A stretch of DNA of 64,000 bases from DATKAS01 sp963733765 (GTDB lineage: Bacteria > Actinomycetota > Acidimicrobiia > Acidimicrobiales > DATKAS01), in NCBI GenBank assembly GCA_963733765.1, contig CAVTEI010000003.1:1674001-1738000 (forward strand), written 5' to 3'. The position numbers were made by a program, and so were the translations under genes. Shown in pieces: positions 54,685-62,980 of this stretch. How positions within the stretch are numbered: the stretch's first letter is position 1; the number at the start of each line of letters is the position of its first letter. A model generated the notes under the pieces. It saw only the letters and a program-made list of their open reading frames with translations. It did not search any database and had not been told where the DNA came from.

Positions 54685-55847
54685 CCGATGTCGCGACTCC
54701 CACGATCGGCGGCACGGTCGAGCCCGGCTTCGAGGCGGTGCGCGAGGCGTTCGTCAGGAACTTCACCGACCACGGCGAGGTCGGCGCCGGCGTCTCCGTG
54801 CATGTCGACGGACGCAAGGTTGTCGACTTGTGGGGCGGCGTCGCCGACCTCTCGACCCAACAGCCCTACGACGAGTCGACGCTGCAGCTCGTGTTCTCCA
54901 CGACGAAGGGCGCGGCCGCGGTGTGCGGCGCGCTGCTCTTCCAGCGCGGCTTGCTCGACTACGACGCGAAGGTTGTCGAGTACTGGCCCGAGTTCGCCGC
55001 CGCCGGCAAGGCGGGCATGCCGGTGAAGTATCTGTTCAGCCATCAGGCCGGTCTGCCGGTCATCGACGAGGTGCTCACGGCCGACCAGGTCTACGCGTGG
55101 ACCCCGCTCATCGACGCGCTCGCCGCGGAGAAGCCGGTCTGGGAGCCGGGATCGAAGCACGGCTACCACGCGCTCACCTACGGGCACCTCGTGGGCGAGC
55201 TCGTGCGCCGCATCTCCGGCAAGGACATCGGCACGTTCTTTGCTGAGGAGGTCGCGGGGCCGCTCGGTCTCGAGTTCTGGATCGGGCTACCCGAGAGTGA
55301 GGAGGCGCGGGTCGCACCGCTCATTCCTTCGCCGCCGCCTCCGCCCGAGATGGTCGAGATGATGGCTTCGTTCATGGGACCGGACTCGCTCGGGGGCCGT
55401 GCACTGTCACTCGGCGGGGCGTTCGCCGTTGAGGGCGAGATGATCTTCAACACCCGTGGCATGCATGCCGCGCAGATCCCGGCCGCGAACGGCATCACGA
55501 ACGCTCGGTCGCTGTCGCGCATGTATGCGGCGTGCGTGTCCGAGGTCGACGGTGTGCGCCTGCTCACGCCCGACACGGTCGCGAAGGTCACCGAGACGCT
55601 CACGGCTGGTCCCGATCAGTGCCTCGTCTTCGAGTCGACGTTCGGGCTCGGGTTCATGACCCATGGGTCGTTCACGCCGATGCTGGGCCCAGGGTCCTTC
55701 GGGCACGCGGGAGCAGGCGGCTCGCTCGGCTTCGCGCATCCCGACTCGGGCCTCGGATTCGGCTACGTCATGAACCAGATGCAGATGAACCTCGCCGGCG
55801 ACCCGCGCGCCGCCGGCATGATCGAAGCCATCCAGTCGAGCCTCTGA
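54681..55847 (+). CDS. Beta-lactamase-fold serine hydrolase (EstB/LipE-like)
   Basis: ATG at 54681 overlaps the LLM stop. The 388-residue protein has the class C beta-lactamase-like fold: VSVHVDGRKVVDLWGGVAD, QLVFSTTKGAAAVCGALLF (SxxK nucleophile, about 73-79), LFSHQAGLPVIDEV, HGYHALTYGHLVGELVRRISGK (YxH, about 158-165), and the C-terminal FGHAGAGGSLGFAHPDSGLGFGYVMN (third motif, HAGAGG). Mycobacterial relatives such as LipE/LipL act as esterases or in lipid metabolism. No signal peptide, so a cytosolic esterase is likely. Confidence 0.9.
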   Translation: MTDVATPTIGGTVEPGFEAVREAFVRNFTDHGEVGAGVSVHVDGRKVVDLWGGVADLSTQQPYDESTLQLVFSTTKGAAAVCGALLFQRGLLDYDAKVVEYWPEFAAAGKAGMPVKYLFSHQAGLPVIDEVLTADQVYAWTPLIDALAAEKPVWEPGSKHGYHALTYGHLVGELVRRISGKDIGTFFAEEVAGPLGLEFWIGLPESEEARVAPLIPSPPPPPEMVEMMASFMGPDSLGGRALSLGGAFAVEGEMIFNTRGMHAAQIPAANGITNARSLSRMYAACVSEVDGVRLLTPDTVAKVTETLTAGPDQCLVFESTFGLGFMTHGSFTPMLGPGSFGHAGAGGSLGFAHPDSGLGFGYVMNQMQMNLAGDPRAAGMIEAIQSSL

Positions 55848-55853
55848 CCGGCG

Positions 55854-56822
55854 TCAGCCGGCTCGGACGCCCGACAGACGGTCGATGACGTTCTCGGCCT
55901 CGGAGACGAACTGACGCACGAGCTCGCCTGCGGGAATGAGCTCGTTGATCGCGCCGACGCCCTGGCCGCACGGGAAGAACTCGCGCTCGGGGTCGACCTT
56001 CGTGTTCTCGTCACCGCCGAGATGGCTCGCGCCCTGCTCGCTCGCGTACAGCGCCTGCTGCGGGAACGGCCTCAGCTCCTCGGGATGCTCCTCGAAGTGG
56101 TTCGTCCAGTCGTTGCGCACGACCCGGCAGGTCTTGCCGGTGAACGCGCGTGAGATGACGGTGCCGTCTTCCGGCAGCTTGACGAGGATGTCCTTGTAGC
56201 CGGGGACCGAGCGCGCTTCCGGCGTGGCGATGAAGCGGGTGCCGATCCAGACGCCGTCGGCGCCGAGCGCGAGCGATGCGGCGAGCCCGCGCCCGTCGAA
56301 GAGTCCGCCCGCGGCGACGACCGGCACGCGCTCGCCGACCGCGTCGACGACCTGGGGGACGAGCGCCATCGTCGCGATCAGTCCGGTGTGACCCCCCGCC
56401 TCGGTCCCCTGAGCAACGACGATGTCGCAGCCCGCTTCCACTGCTGCTGTCGCGTGGCGCACCTTTCCGCACATGCTCGCGACCAGGACGTTGTTGTCGT
56501 GGCAGAGGTCGATCACGTCACGCGGCACCCCGAGACCAGCGACGAACACGCGGGCGCCGCCGTCGATCACCGACTGCACCTGGTTCGCGACTTGGCCCGC
56601 GACGGCAGTGAGCAGATCGACGCCGAACGGCTTGCTCGTGAGCTCGCGCGTCTTGCGGATCTCGTCGATCATTCCCTCGTGGCCCATCGTCGACGCGCCG
56701 AGGCAGCCGAAACCACCCGCCTCGGAGACCGCGGCGGCGAGGCGGTGGTAGGAGACGCCTCCCATCCCGGCCAGCATCACGGGGTGTTCGACTTCGAGGA
56801 CATCAGTGAGGCGGGTGCGCAT
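55854..56822 (-). CDS. Nitronate monooxygenase/2-nitropropane dioxygenase family enzyme
   Basis: ATG at 56822 gives 322 residues: MRTRLTDVLEVEHPVMLAGMGGVSY. The NMO/NPD FMN TIM barrel shows LAAAVSEAGGFGCLGASTM near 30-48, VDLLTAVAG, DIVVAQGTEAGGHTGLIATMALVPQVVDAV near 140-170, PVVAAGGLFDGRGLAASLALGADGVWIGTRFIATPEA near 175-210 and a C-terminal GQGVGAINELIPAGELV. EAGGHTG holds the catalytic His of the family. Enoyl-reductase-like activity is another possibility. A strong hairpin lies upstream in the intergenic region. Confidence 0.9.
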   Translation of the reverse strand: MRTRLTDVLEVEHPVMLAGMGGVSYHRLAAAVSEAGGFGCLGASTMGHEGMIDEIRKTRELTSKPFGVDLLTAVAGQVANQVQSVIDGGARVFVAGLGVPRDVIDLCHDNNVLVASMCGKVRHATAAVEAGCDIVVAQGTEAGGHTGLIATMALVPQVVDAVGERVPVVAAGGLFDGRGLAASLALGADGVWIGTRFIATPEARSVPGYKDILVKLPEDGTVISRAFTGKTCRVVRNDWTNHFEEHPEELRPFPQQALYASEQGASHLGGDENTKVDPEREFFPCGQGVGAINELIPAGELVRQFVSEAENVIDRLSGVRAG

Positions 56823-56854
56823 GGGGGCGCATGGTACGCGGCCCGGTGCGCGGC

Positions 56855-56899
56855 GAGGCCCGTCACCTCCCCGGGGGGACGAGAGAGGTGGCGGGCCTC
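56855..56899. other. Strong intergenic hairpin
   Basis: GAGGCCCGTCACCTC (56855-56869) and GAGGTGGCGGGCCTC (56885-56899) are complementary over 15 positions with a single non-Watson-Crick pair, around a 15-base loop. It lies between the reductase-family gene stop (56967) and the start of the downstream monooxygenase (56822). No U tract follows on either strand. It could be an actinobacterial terminator without U run, or a leader structure. Confidence 0.55.
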
Positions 56900-56966
56900 G
56901 ACTTGTGAGCACGCACCGCGCGACCGGTGCGGCTCGTTGTGAGGGGCAGGCTAGAGAGGCCGCGTT

Positions 56967-58237
56967 TCACGCTTGTGTCGTCGGAGTGAATGGCGCGGGT
57001 CCGTCGGCTGGCAACTCGGCGAACGCGCCGTCGCGGTCGAGGAAGCGCCGATGCCAGCGCCTCGGCGTGAGCACGATCGCCCTCGGTTCGTCCTCGAACA
57101 GCCAGCGGGCGAAGTTCTCCCTGGTCCACGCGGTCTTGCCGGCGATGCGGATCGCCGCCCGTGCGCCCCTTGGATTGCGCAGGACCTTCCCGAGCGTGAC
57201 GGACATGCGATGGTCCGCGACGAGGTGGCGTCGCACCGCGCGTTCGTAGCGCTCCGCGGTGACGGTCGCGTCGGCGCCGTTCGTGTTCAGGATCGTGTCA
57301 GCGGCGAGCATCCCCGTGAGCAGCGCCTGCCCGATGCCTTCGCCGGTGAGCACGTCGGTCGCACCAGCGGCGTCACCCACGAAGAGTGCACGGCCATGGC
57401 TGAGTGGCAGCGAGCCGATGCGGGCGGGGATCGGCCACGCCTTGTGCGGCGCTTCAGGTTCGGCCGTGTCGCCGAGCACCCTGCGGACGTGCGGGCGCGC
57501 CAGCAGCTCGGGCCACAGCTGCTTCATCGCCTGGGTCGAGATCGTCCCACCCCTCGCGATGCCGAAGCCGACGTTCGCGCGACCATCCGCGAGCGGGAAC
57601 GACCAGGCGTAGCCGGGCAGCAGGTCGGCGTCGAACCACACCCACAGCTGTGTGGCCGCGGCATCGCCGACGTTGGTGAAGTACTGGCGGAACGCGTGCC
57701 ACTCGCCGAGGTAGCCGGCCTCGCTCGCGCCGAGCGCCTTGCGCAGTGGCGACCACATGCCGTCGGCGCCGATCGCCATGCGCGCGGTGATCGTGCCCAG
57801 ACTCTCGACGTCGAGCTCGATCGCGTTCGTCGCGGATCGCGCGCGTCGACCACGGCCGCGCCCTCGTGGACAGTTGCGCCCACGCCGCGCGCTCGTTCCA
57901 CAATGAGCGCGTCGAGCTCGGCGCGGCGGGCGACGCCCGCGTAGACCCCCCTGCCCTGAGGGAGGGGGAACTCGATCGTGCGACCGGACGGTGACCGCAC
58001 CCACGCCGCGGCTACGTCGTGCCACGACGGCAACCCGAGCGGCGAGACACCGAGCTCCTCGAGCAGTCGCAGCGCGCCCGTCGTGAGCCCGTCGCCGCAG
58101 CACTTGTCGCGGGGGAATGTGGCCTTGTCGATCAGCGCGACCCGCACTCCGGCGTGCGCGAGCACGATCGCCGCCGCACTCCCCGCCGGCCCCGCTCCGA
58201 CGACCGCGACATCGACGTCTGTCGAGGACCTGGCCAC
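56967..58237 (-). CDS. Geranylgeranyl reductase family flavoprotein (apparent frameshift)
   Basis: GTG at 58237 begins with an FAD dinucleotide fold (VDVAVVGAGPAGSAAAIVLAHAG) and the family motif FPRDKCCGDGLTTGAL near 42. Near 57833-57840 the frame slips; the second frame gives ATNAIELDVESLGTITARMAIGADGMWSPLRKALG, then YAWSFPLADGRANVGFGI and the second FAD-binding segment ALFVGDAAGATDVLTGEGIGQALLTGMLAAD. The span is one base short of a multiple of three. These enzymes saturate isoprenoid chains (geranylgeranyl groups, menaquinone side chains as MenJ). The substrate here is not established. One gene of about 423 residues is the best reading. Confidence 0.85.
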
Positions 58238-58265
58238 CTGCTGAGGCTAGGAGTTCGGCGCCGGG

Positions 58266-58955
58266 TCAAGCAGCTTGACGTCGGCGGGGGCGCTCACGTT
58301 TCGCGAGCAGCGGGAGCTCGGCGAGGACCGCGTACTCAGGGTGCTCGGCGATGTAGCAGTGCACCCGGTCGCGTGTGCGCTGGGCCCGCTTGCGGACGGC
58401 GTCGGCGGAGATGCCGTAGCGAGGCGCAATCGTGTGAGACGGCGACGGGTCGCCGGCGACCGACTGTTCGGCCAGGTCGAGCAGCAGCGCGATGTCGCGC
58501 GGTGCGGCGCTCGCGGCGCCCAGCACGAACAGCAGGTCGGCCACCCGCTCGTCGTCCGCGGCGAGGCGGGCGACGGTGTCGAGCAGGTCCTCGTCGTCCA
58601 TGATCGCGATGAGCACCTCGGGCGCCTCGCCCTCGACGGGCTCGACCGCGGTGAGCGGCCAGAAGCCCTGGTTGTGACGCACCAGCGCCTTGAGGTGGGC
58701 CCATGCCCAGCGCCACGGCAGCGCCCCGCCCGGCCGCCACGCACCGGCGTGGGTGACCAGCCAGGTGCAGAAGTCGGTGGCCACGGCCTCGACCTCGTCG
58801 CTCGGCAGCTTGCGCCCCACGTCGGTCGCGGCCCGGCGCACGGCGGCCTTCAGCTCACGGTCGAACTGGACCCGCAGCATGAATGCCGCGTTCCGATCGC
58901 CGTCCGCCACCAATGTCATGAGCTTCGTCAACTTGTCGTATCGTCCCGATTCCAC
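58266..58955 (-). CDS. Hypothetical protein with sigma-like C-terminal helix-turn-helix
   Basis: GTG at 58955, preceded by GGAGGG, gives 229 residues. It opens VESGRYDKLTKLMTLVADGD and contains a central helical region (RRAATDVGRKLPSDEVEAVATDFCTWLVTH, LPWRWAWAHLKALV) then a C-terminal segment with an HTH-like pattern HTIAPRYGISADAVRKRAQRTRDRV and a basic tail. It resembles RNA polymerase sigma-like (ECF-like) regions 2 and 4 in arrangement, but sigma motifs are weak. I do not assign a function. The upstream frame extension to 59426 is antisense to an SDR and rejected. Confidence 0.65.
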   Translation of the reverse strand: MESGRYDKLTKLMTLVADGDRNAAFMLRVQFDRELKAAVRRAATDVGRKLPSDEVEAVATDFCTWLVTHAGAWRPGGALPWRWAWAHLKALVRHNQGFWPLTAVEPVEGEAPEVLIAIMDDEDLLDTVARLAADDERVADLLFVLGAASAAPRDIALLLDLAEQSVAGDPSPSHTIAPRYGISADAVRKRAQRTRDRVHCYIAEHPEYAVLAELPLLAKRERPRRRQAA

Positions 58956-59043
58956 CGAATCCCTCCTCTGCCTACGGGACCCATCATGAGAGGGGGGTGG
59001 GACATTTCTGGGATGCGGGTCCGACGACGAGGGGGAAAGCGCC

Positions 59044-59949
59044 ATGGCTGGGCTGTGCGAGGGACGAGTCGCGATCGTGACGGGAGGCGCCCGAGGCATC
59101 GGCCGCGAGCACGCCCTGATGCTCGCGGAGCACGGCGCCAAGATCGTCGTGAACGACCTCGGCGGCGAGATGGACGGCACCGGCCAATCGACCGGTCCGG
59201 CCCAAGAAGTCGCGGACGAGATCAAGGCGATGGGCGGCGAGGCTGTCGCCAACGGCGACAGCGTGGCCGACTGGGAGGGCGCCCAGCGCCTCATCAACAC
59301 CGCGATCGAGTCGTTCGGTCGCCTCGACGTGCTGATCAACAACGCCGGCATCCTGCGCGACCGGATGCTCGTGAACATGACCGCCGAGGAGTGGGACGCC
59401 GTGATCAGCGTCCACCTGCGCGGCACCTTCGCGCCCGCGCGGTGGGCCGCCGCCTATTGGCGCGACCGGGCCAAGGCCGGTGAGGCGAACACCGCTCGCA
59501 TCATCAACACGACCTCGGTCTCGGGCATCTACGGCAACCCCGGTCAGACCAACTACGGCGCCGCCAAGATGGGCATCGCCGCGTTCACGATCATCGCCGC
59601 ACGCGAGCTCGGCCGATACGGCGTCACCGTCAACGCGATCGCGCCCGGCGCGCTCACCCGCATGACCGAGGGGCTCGGCATGGGATCGGGCAGCGACGAG
59701 CAGCGCGAGCAGATGTCGCCACGCTGGATCGCGCCGATCGCCACGTGGCTGGCGAGCGAGCAGTCGTCCCACGTCACCGGTCGCGTGTTCGAAGCCTCGG
59801 GACGCGTGCTCGCGATCGCCGAGGGATGGCACCGCGGCCCCCGTGTCGATCCGATCGACGATCCCACCAAGATGGGGCCGGTCGTCGCCGACCTGCTCGC
59901 CAAAGCACGACCCAACGCCGGCATGGACGGCGAAGACTCGAGCAACTGA
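59044..59949 (+). CDS. SDR, (3R)-hydroxyacyl-CoA dehydrogenase-like
   Basis: This 301-residue SDR starts at ATG 59044. Motifs are VAIVTGGARGIGREHALMLAEHGAKIVVNDLGGEMDGTGQST, LINNAGILRDRMLVNM near 100, and INTTSVSGIYGNPGQTNYGAAKMGIAAF (Ser, YxxxK, about 158-185). VNAIAPGALTRMTEGLG follows. It is the same subgroup as the 20.3-kb enzyme (MFE-2-type dehydrogenase). It precedes a MaoC-type hydratase gene by 47 bp, matching the two catalytic domains of multifunctional enzyme 2 in beta-oxidation or sterol side-chain degradation. Confidence 0.9.
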   Translation: MAGLCEGRVAIVTGGARGIGREHALMLAEHGAKIVVNDLGGEMDGTGQSTGPAQEVADEIKAMGGEAVANGDSVADWEGAQRLINTAIESFGRLDVLINNAGILRDRMLVNMTAEEWDAVISVHLRGTFAPARWAAAYWRDRAKAGEANTARIINTTSVSGIYGNPGQTNYGAAKMGIAAFTIIAARELGRYGVTVNAIAPGALTRMTEGLGMGSGSDEQREQMSPRWIAPIATWLASEQSSHVTGRVFEASGRVLAIAEGWHRGPRVDPIDDPTKMGPVVADLLAKARPNAGMDGEDSSN

Positions 59950-59996
59950 GAACCGGCAACTGACCCGCCCGCAACTGACACAGGAGCGCACGCACG

Positions 59997-60857
59997 ATGC
60001 CGATCAATCCGGATGCCGTCGGGACCGAGTCCGCACCGGTCGAAACCTCGTGGTCCTCGAAGGACTGCTTGCTCTACGCGGTCGGCGTGGGGGCAGGCGT
60101 CGACGAGCTGCCGTTCACGACTGAGAACACCTCCGGAGTACCGCAGCAGGTGCTGCCCACCTTCGCCGTGATCGTCGGGATGGGTGGCGGCGCGTTCGGC
60201 AGCATCGGCACGTTCAACCCCGCGATGCTCGTGCACGGGCAGGAGGCGATCGAGCTGCACCAGCCGATCCCGCCCGAGGGCACGATCCGCACCACGAGCA
60301 AGATCACCGGCATCTACGACAAGGGCAAGGCCGCGCTCGTCGTCAGCGAGGCGAAGTCCGTAGACGCGAAGACCGGTGAGCCGATGATGACGACGCGCAT
60401 GTCCGCGTTCATCCGCGGTGAAGGCGGGTGGGGCGGCGACCGCGGTCCGGGTGGTGCGGTGAACGTGCCGCCGGAGCGCGCACCCGACCACAGCGTCACC
60501 ATGCAGACCTCGCCGGACCAGGCTCTCGTCTACCGGCTCTCGGGCGACCGCAACCCACTGCACTCCGATCCGTCATTCGCGGCGATGGGCGGGTTCGACA
60601 CGCCGATCCTCCACGGCCTCTGCACGTACGGATTCACGGGGCGTGCCTTGCTGAAGTCGCTGTGCGACGGCGACCCGACGCGCTTCAAGGCGATGGAGGG
60701 CCGTTTCTCGTCTCCCGTGTTCCCCGGCGACAGCCTCACCGTCGACATCTGGACGATCGGCGACGGCCAAGCCGTCTATGAGACGAAGCGCAGCGGGTAC
60801 GGCGGGGCGACCGACGTGAAGGTGATCGACCAGGGATCGTGCACGTTCACGAAGTGA
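59997..60857 (+). CDS. MaoC-family (R)-specific enoyl-CoA hydratase 2
   Basis: This 286-residue double hot-dog protein starts at ATG 59997. The N-terminal half has WSSKDCLLYAVGVGAGVDELPFTTE and LVHGQEAIELHQPIP; the C-terminal half holds the catalytic hydratase-2 motif YRLSGDRNPLHSDPSFAAMGGFDTPILHGLCTYG (Asp and His, about 180-210). The size and LSGDRNPLH motif match hydratase 2 of MFE-2 type. Paired with the preceding SDR it would hydrate trans-enoyl-CoA and oxidise the R-3-hydroxyacyl-CoA. Confidence 0.92.
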   Translation: MPINPDAVGTESAPVETSWSSKDCLLYAVGVGAGVDELPFTTENTSGVPQQVLPTFAVIVGMGGGAFGSIGTFNPAMLVHGQEAIELHQPIPPEGTIRTTSKITGIYDKGKAALVVSEAKSVDAKTGEPMMTTRMSAFIRGEGGWGGDRGPGGAVNVPPERAPDHSVTMQTSPDQALVYRLSGDRNPLHSDPSFAAMGGFDTPILHGLCTYGFTGRALLKSLCDGDPTRFKAMEGRFSSPVFPGDSLTVDIWTIGDGQAVYETKRSGYGGATDVKVIDQGSCTFTK

Positions 60858-60863
60858 GCGCGG

Positions 60864-61541
60864 TCAGAACAGCTTGAGGTCGCTCGGGCGCATGCCGCGC
60901 AGCACGTCGTAGTCGATCTCGACACATCGAAAGCCCCGATCGCTCGCGAGCACGCGCGCCTGCGGCGTGATCGCCTGCGCGACGAACACGCCCCGCACCG
61001 GCCGCAGCCCGGGGTCGAGCTCGAGCCGCGCGACGTAGCGGGTGAGCTGCTCGACACCGTCGATCTCGCCGCGCCGCTTCACCTCCACCGCGACGGTCGC
61101 GCCGTCGCCGTCGCGACACAGGAGGTCGATCGGTCCGATGTCGGTGGGATACTCCCGGCGCACGAGCACGAGGTCCTCGGCGATGACGTCGGGACGGGCG
61201 GCCAACAGCTCCTGCAGCTCGGCCTCGACCCCGTCCTTCTCCAGACCGGGATCGAGCCCGAGCTCGTGAGCCGAGTCCGAGAGCACCTCCTCGAAGCGGA
61301 TGACCAGGCGCTCGCCCTTGGCGTTCGTGACCGTCCAGAGCACGACGCCGTCATCGTCAGCGGTCGACTCGACGAGGCGATTCGGCGCGTTCATCCAGTT
61401 CAGCGGCTTGTAGGCGCCGCCGTCGGCGTGGATCGCCACGCAGCCGTCGGCCTTCACCATCACGAGCCGGACCGCGGGCCCGAGCCGAGCATTGAGACGG
61501 CCCTCGTAATCGACCGAGCAGCGGGCGATCACGAGACGCAC
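60864..61541 (-). CDS. nucS: Mismatch-specific endonuclease NucS/EndoMS
   Basis: This 225-residue protein cuts mismatched DNA in bacteria lacking MutS/MutL and is typical of actinobacteria. The N-terminal domain is MRLVIARCSVDYEGRLNARLG, with VMVKADGCVAIHADGGAYKPLNWMNAPNRL. The nuclease core has GPIDLLCRDGDGATVAVEVKRRGEIDGVEQLTRYV (D, E, K residues, about 135-165). The C-terminus ends DLKLF, the sliding-clamp-binding motif. The length is normal. It is convergent with the MaoC gene (6 bp) and divergent from the HTH gene. Confidence 0.95.
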   Translation of the reverse strand: MRLVIARCSVDYEGRLNARLGPAVRLVMVKADGCVAIHADGGAYKPLNWMNAPNRLVESTADDDGVVLWTVTNAKGERLVIRFEEVLSDSAHELGLDPGLEKDGVEAELQELLAARPDVIAEDLVLVRREYPTDIGPIDLLCRDGDGATVAVEVKRRGEIDGVEQLTRYVARLELDPGLRPVRGVFVAQAITPQARVLASDRGFRCVEIDYDVLRGMRPSDLKLF

Positions 61542-61596
61542 AGGCCGACGTTACGCGACCCTCACTTCGGCTCCATACCCGCCGATCAGACATCCG

Positions 61597-62313
61597 ATGG
61601 GTTGGTCTTCGCGGGGGACCCTCGCACCGCTGCGACCTCGGGTCGGACGCCTTCTGATGCAGGCGCGCCTCGACGCGACCCTCACCCGACGCGATCTCGC
61701 CAAGGCCGTCGGCGTCACGAGCGCCGACGTTCGGGCGTGGGAGCGGGGCGACGAAGTCCCGACCGTCACGCCGATCGAAGCCATCGCCGACGTGTGCGGC
61801 GTGTCGGTCGCAGCCCTCGTCCCACCGCGCGAGGCCCTCTCGTTCGATCCGGTCACGGGTTGTCTCGTCGTCGGAGGCCAAGAGGTTCGCCTCGACGTCT
61901 CGGTGCTCGGCAACGAAGGCGTCCTGCGCTCGTACCTTTCACTCGTTCGCTCCGAACGAGCGCTCGCCTCGGACGCACCGGTATCGCTGCGCCTCGACGA
62001 CCTCGAGGTGCTCGCGATCGCGCTGGATGTCACCGACGCGCATCTCGAGGACCAGCTGGTCGAGCTCGCGGGCGTCTCGGAACGCGCGGCCGCCGACATC
62101 CGCCGTCGCCTCGTCCGCCGCCGCACGCCGACTCGCTTGGCTGCGCTCGCGGTCGGGATGCTCGCCGCAGTGCCCGTCGTACACCTCCGCGGACAGCATC
62201 ACAGCGAACCCCAGCCGCCACCGACGCCCACCCTGGCGACGACCAAGGGCGCTGAGTTTCCTGTCGAGATCGGCGAAGCGCTCGTCATCGAGCGCGACCC
62301 TCTGCAACCCTGA
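61597..62313 (+). CDS. XRE-type HTH protein with C-terminal membrane helix
   Basis: This 238-residue protein has an N-terminal HTH (LMQARLDATLTRRDLAKAVGVTSADVRAWERGDEVPTV, about 20-58), a middle helical segment resembling a second regulator domain (LDDLEVLAIALDVTDAHLEDQLVELAG) and a hydrophobic helix (LAALAVGMLAAVPVVHL) before a short Pro-rich, presumably extracellular, tail. The arrangement suggests a membrane-tethered transcription factor. Start may be ATG 61597 or ATG 61657. It is divergent from nucS with only 55 bp between. Confidence 0.75.
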   Translation: MGWSSRGTLAPLRPRVGRLLMQARLDATLTRRDLAKAVGVTSADVRAWERGDEVPTVTPIEAIADVCGVSVAALVPPREALSFDPVTGCLVVGGQEVRLDVSVLGNEGVLRSYLSLVRSERALASDAPVSLRLDDLEVLAIALDVTDAHLEDQLVELAGVSERAAADIRRRLVRRRTPTRLAALAVGMLAAVPVVHLRGQHHSEPQPPPTPTLATTKGAEFPVEIGEALVIERDPLQP

Positions 62314-62375
62314 CGAGTCGCATCAACAGCCCGCGCGGCTGGACTCGCGTCGCACCGCTCCACCATGCTCTCGCC

Positions 62376-62972
62376 GTGCCCCGTCGCTTTCTGATGCTCG
62401 CTGTCGCCTCCGCACTGGCGTTGTCGGCATGTGGTGGAGATGACTCCGGGAACGCGCTCCCTCAGGCGGCCGACGCTGACCTTGCTGCTGCGCACGTCAG
62501 CGGGCCCTGGACGGTGACGATCACGATCGACACCCAGGAGCCGCCCGTGCTCGACGACGCGATCGCAGTCGGTGACGTGCTCGAGCGCCACTTCGTGCTC
62601 GGGAACGGCTGCAATGTCGACACGAGCGACTGCAGCGTGAATCGGGAGTCGGCCGCCGGCCAATCGTCCGAGACGTGGACGCGCCAAGGCGCCGTCCTCA
62701 CCTACCGCGCCGAACTGCCGGTGTCTTTGCCGTGCGAGGTCGACGGCGAAGAGAAGTCGACGGAGCACACAGTGCGCGCGACGATCACGCTGACCATCAC
62801 CGACGCGATCCTGCTCGGCGACGAGTGGACCGCGACCGAGATGGCATACGCCCGCGACGCCGAGCTCGTTCCGATCACCGAGGGATGCCCGACCGGAACC
62901 CAGACCGAGAGCGGCACCGCCGTCCCGGGCACCGCCGTCCCCGACACGACCGTCCCCGACACGTCCGACTGA
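62376..62972 (+). CDS. Secreted lipoprotein, hypothetical
   Basis: GTG at 62376 encodes 198 residues with a lipoprotein signal (FLMLAVASALALSACGGDD, lipid-modified Cys near 19). The mature domain is beta-rich: VSGPWTVTITIDTQEPP, LERHFVLGNGCNVDTSDCSV, LTYRAELPVSLPCEVDGEE and TEMAYARDAELVPITEGCP. Several cysteines could pair. It ends with a low-complexity tail of Val-Pro-Asp/Gly-Thr units (GTAVPGTAVPDTTVPDTSD). I recognise no family. Confidence 0.82.
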   Translation: MPRRFLMLAVASALALSACGGDDSGNALPQAADADLAAAHVSGPWTVTITIDTQEPPVLDDAIAVGDVLERHFVLGNGCNVDTSDCSVNRESAAGQSSETWTRQGAVLTYRAELPVSLPCEVDGEEKSTEHTVRATITLTITDAILLGDEWTATEMAYARDAELVPITEGCPTGTQTESGTAVPGTAVPDTTVPDTSD

Positions 62973-62980
62973 TTCGGCGG

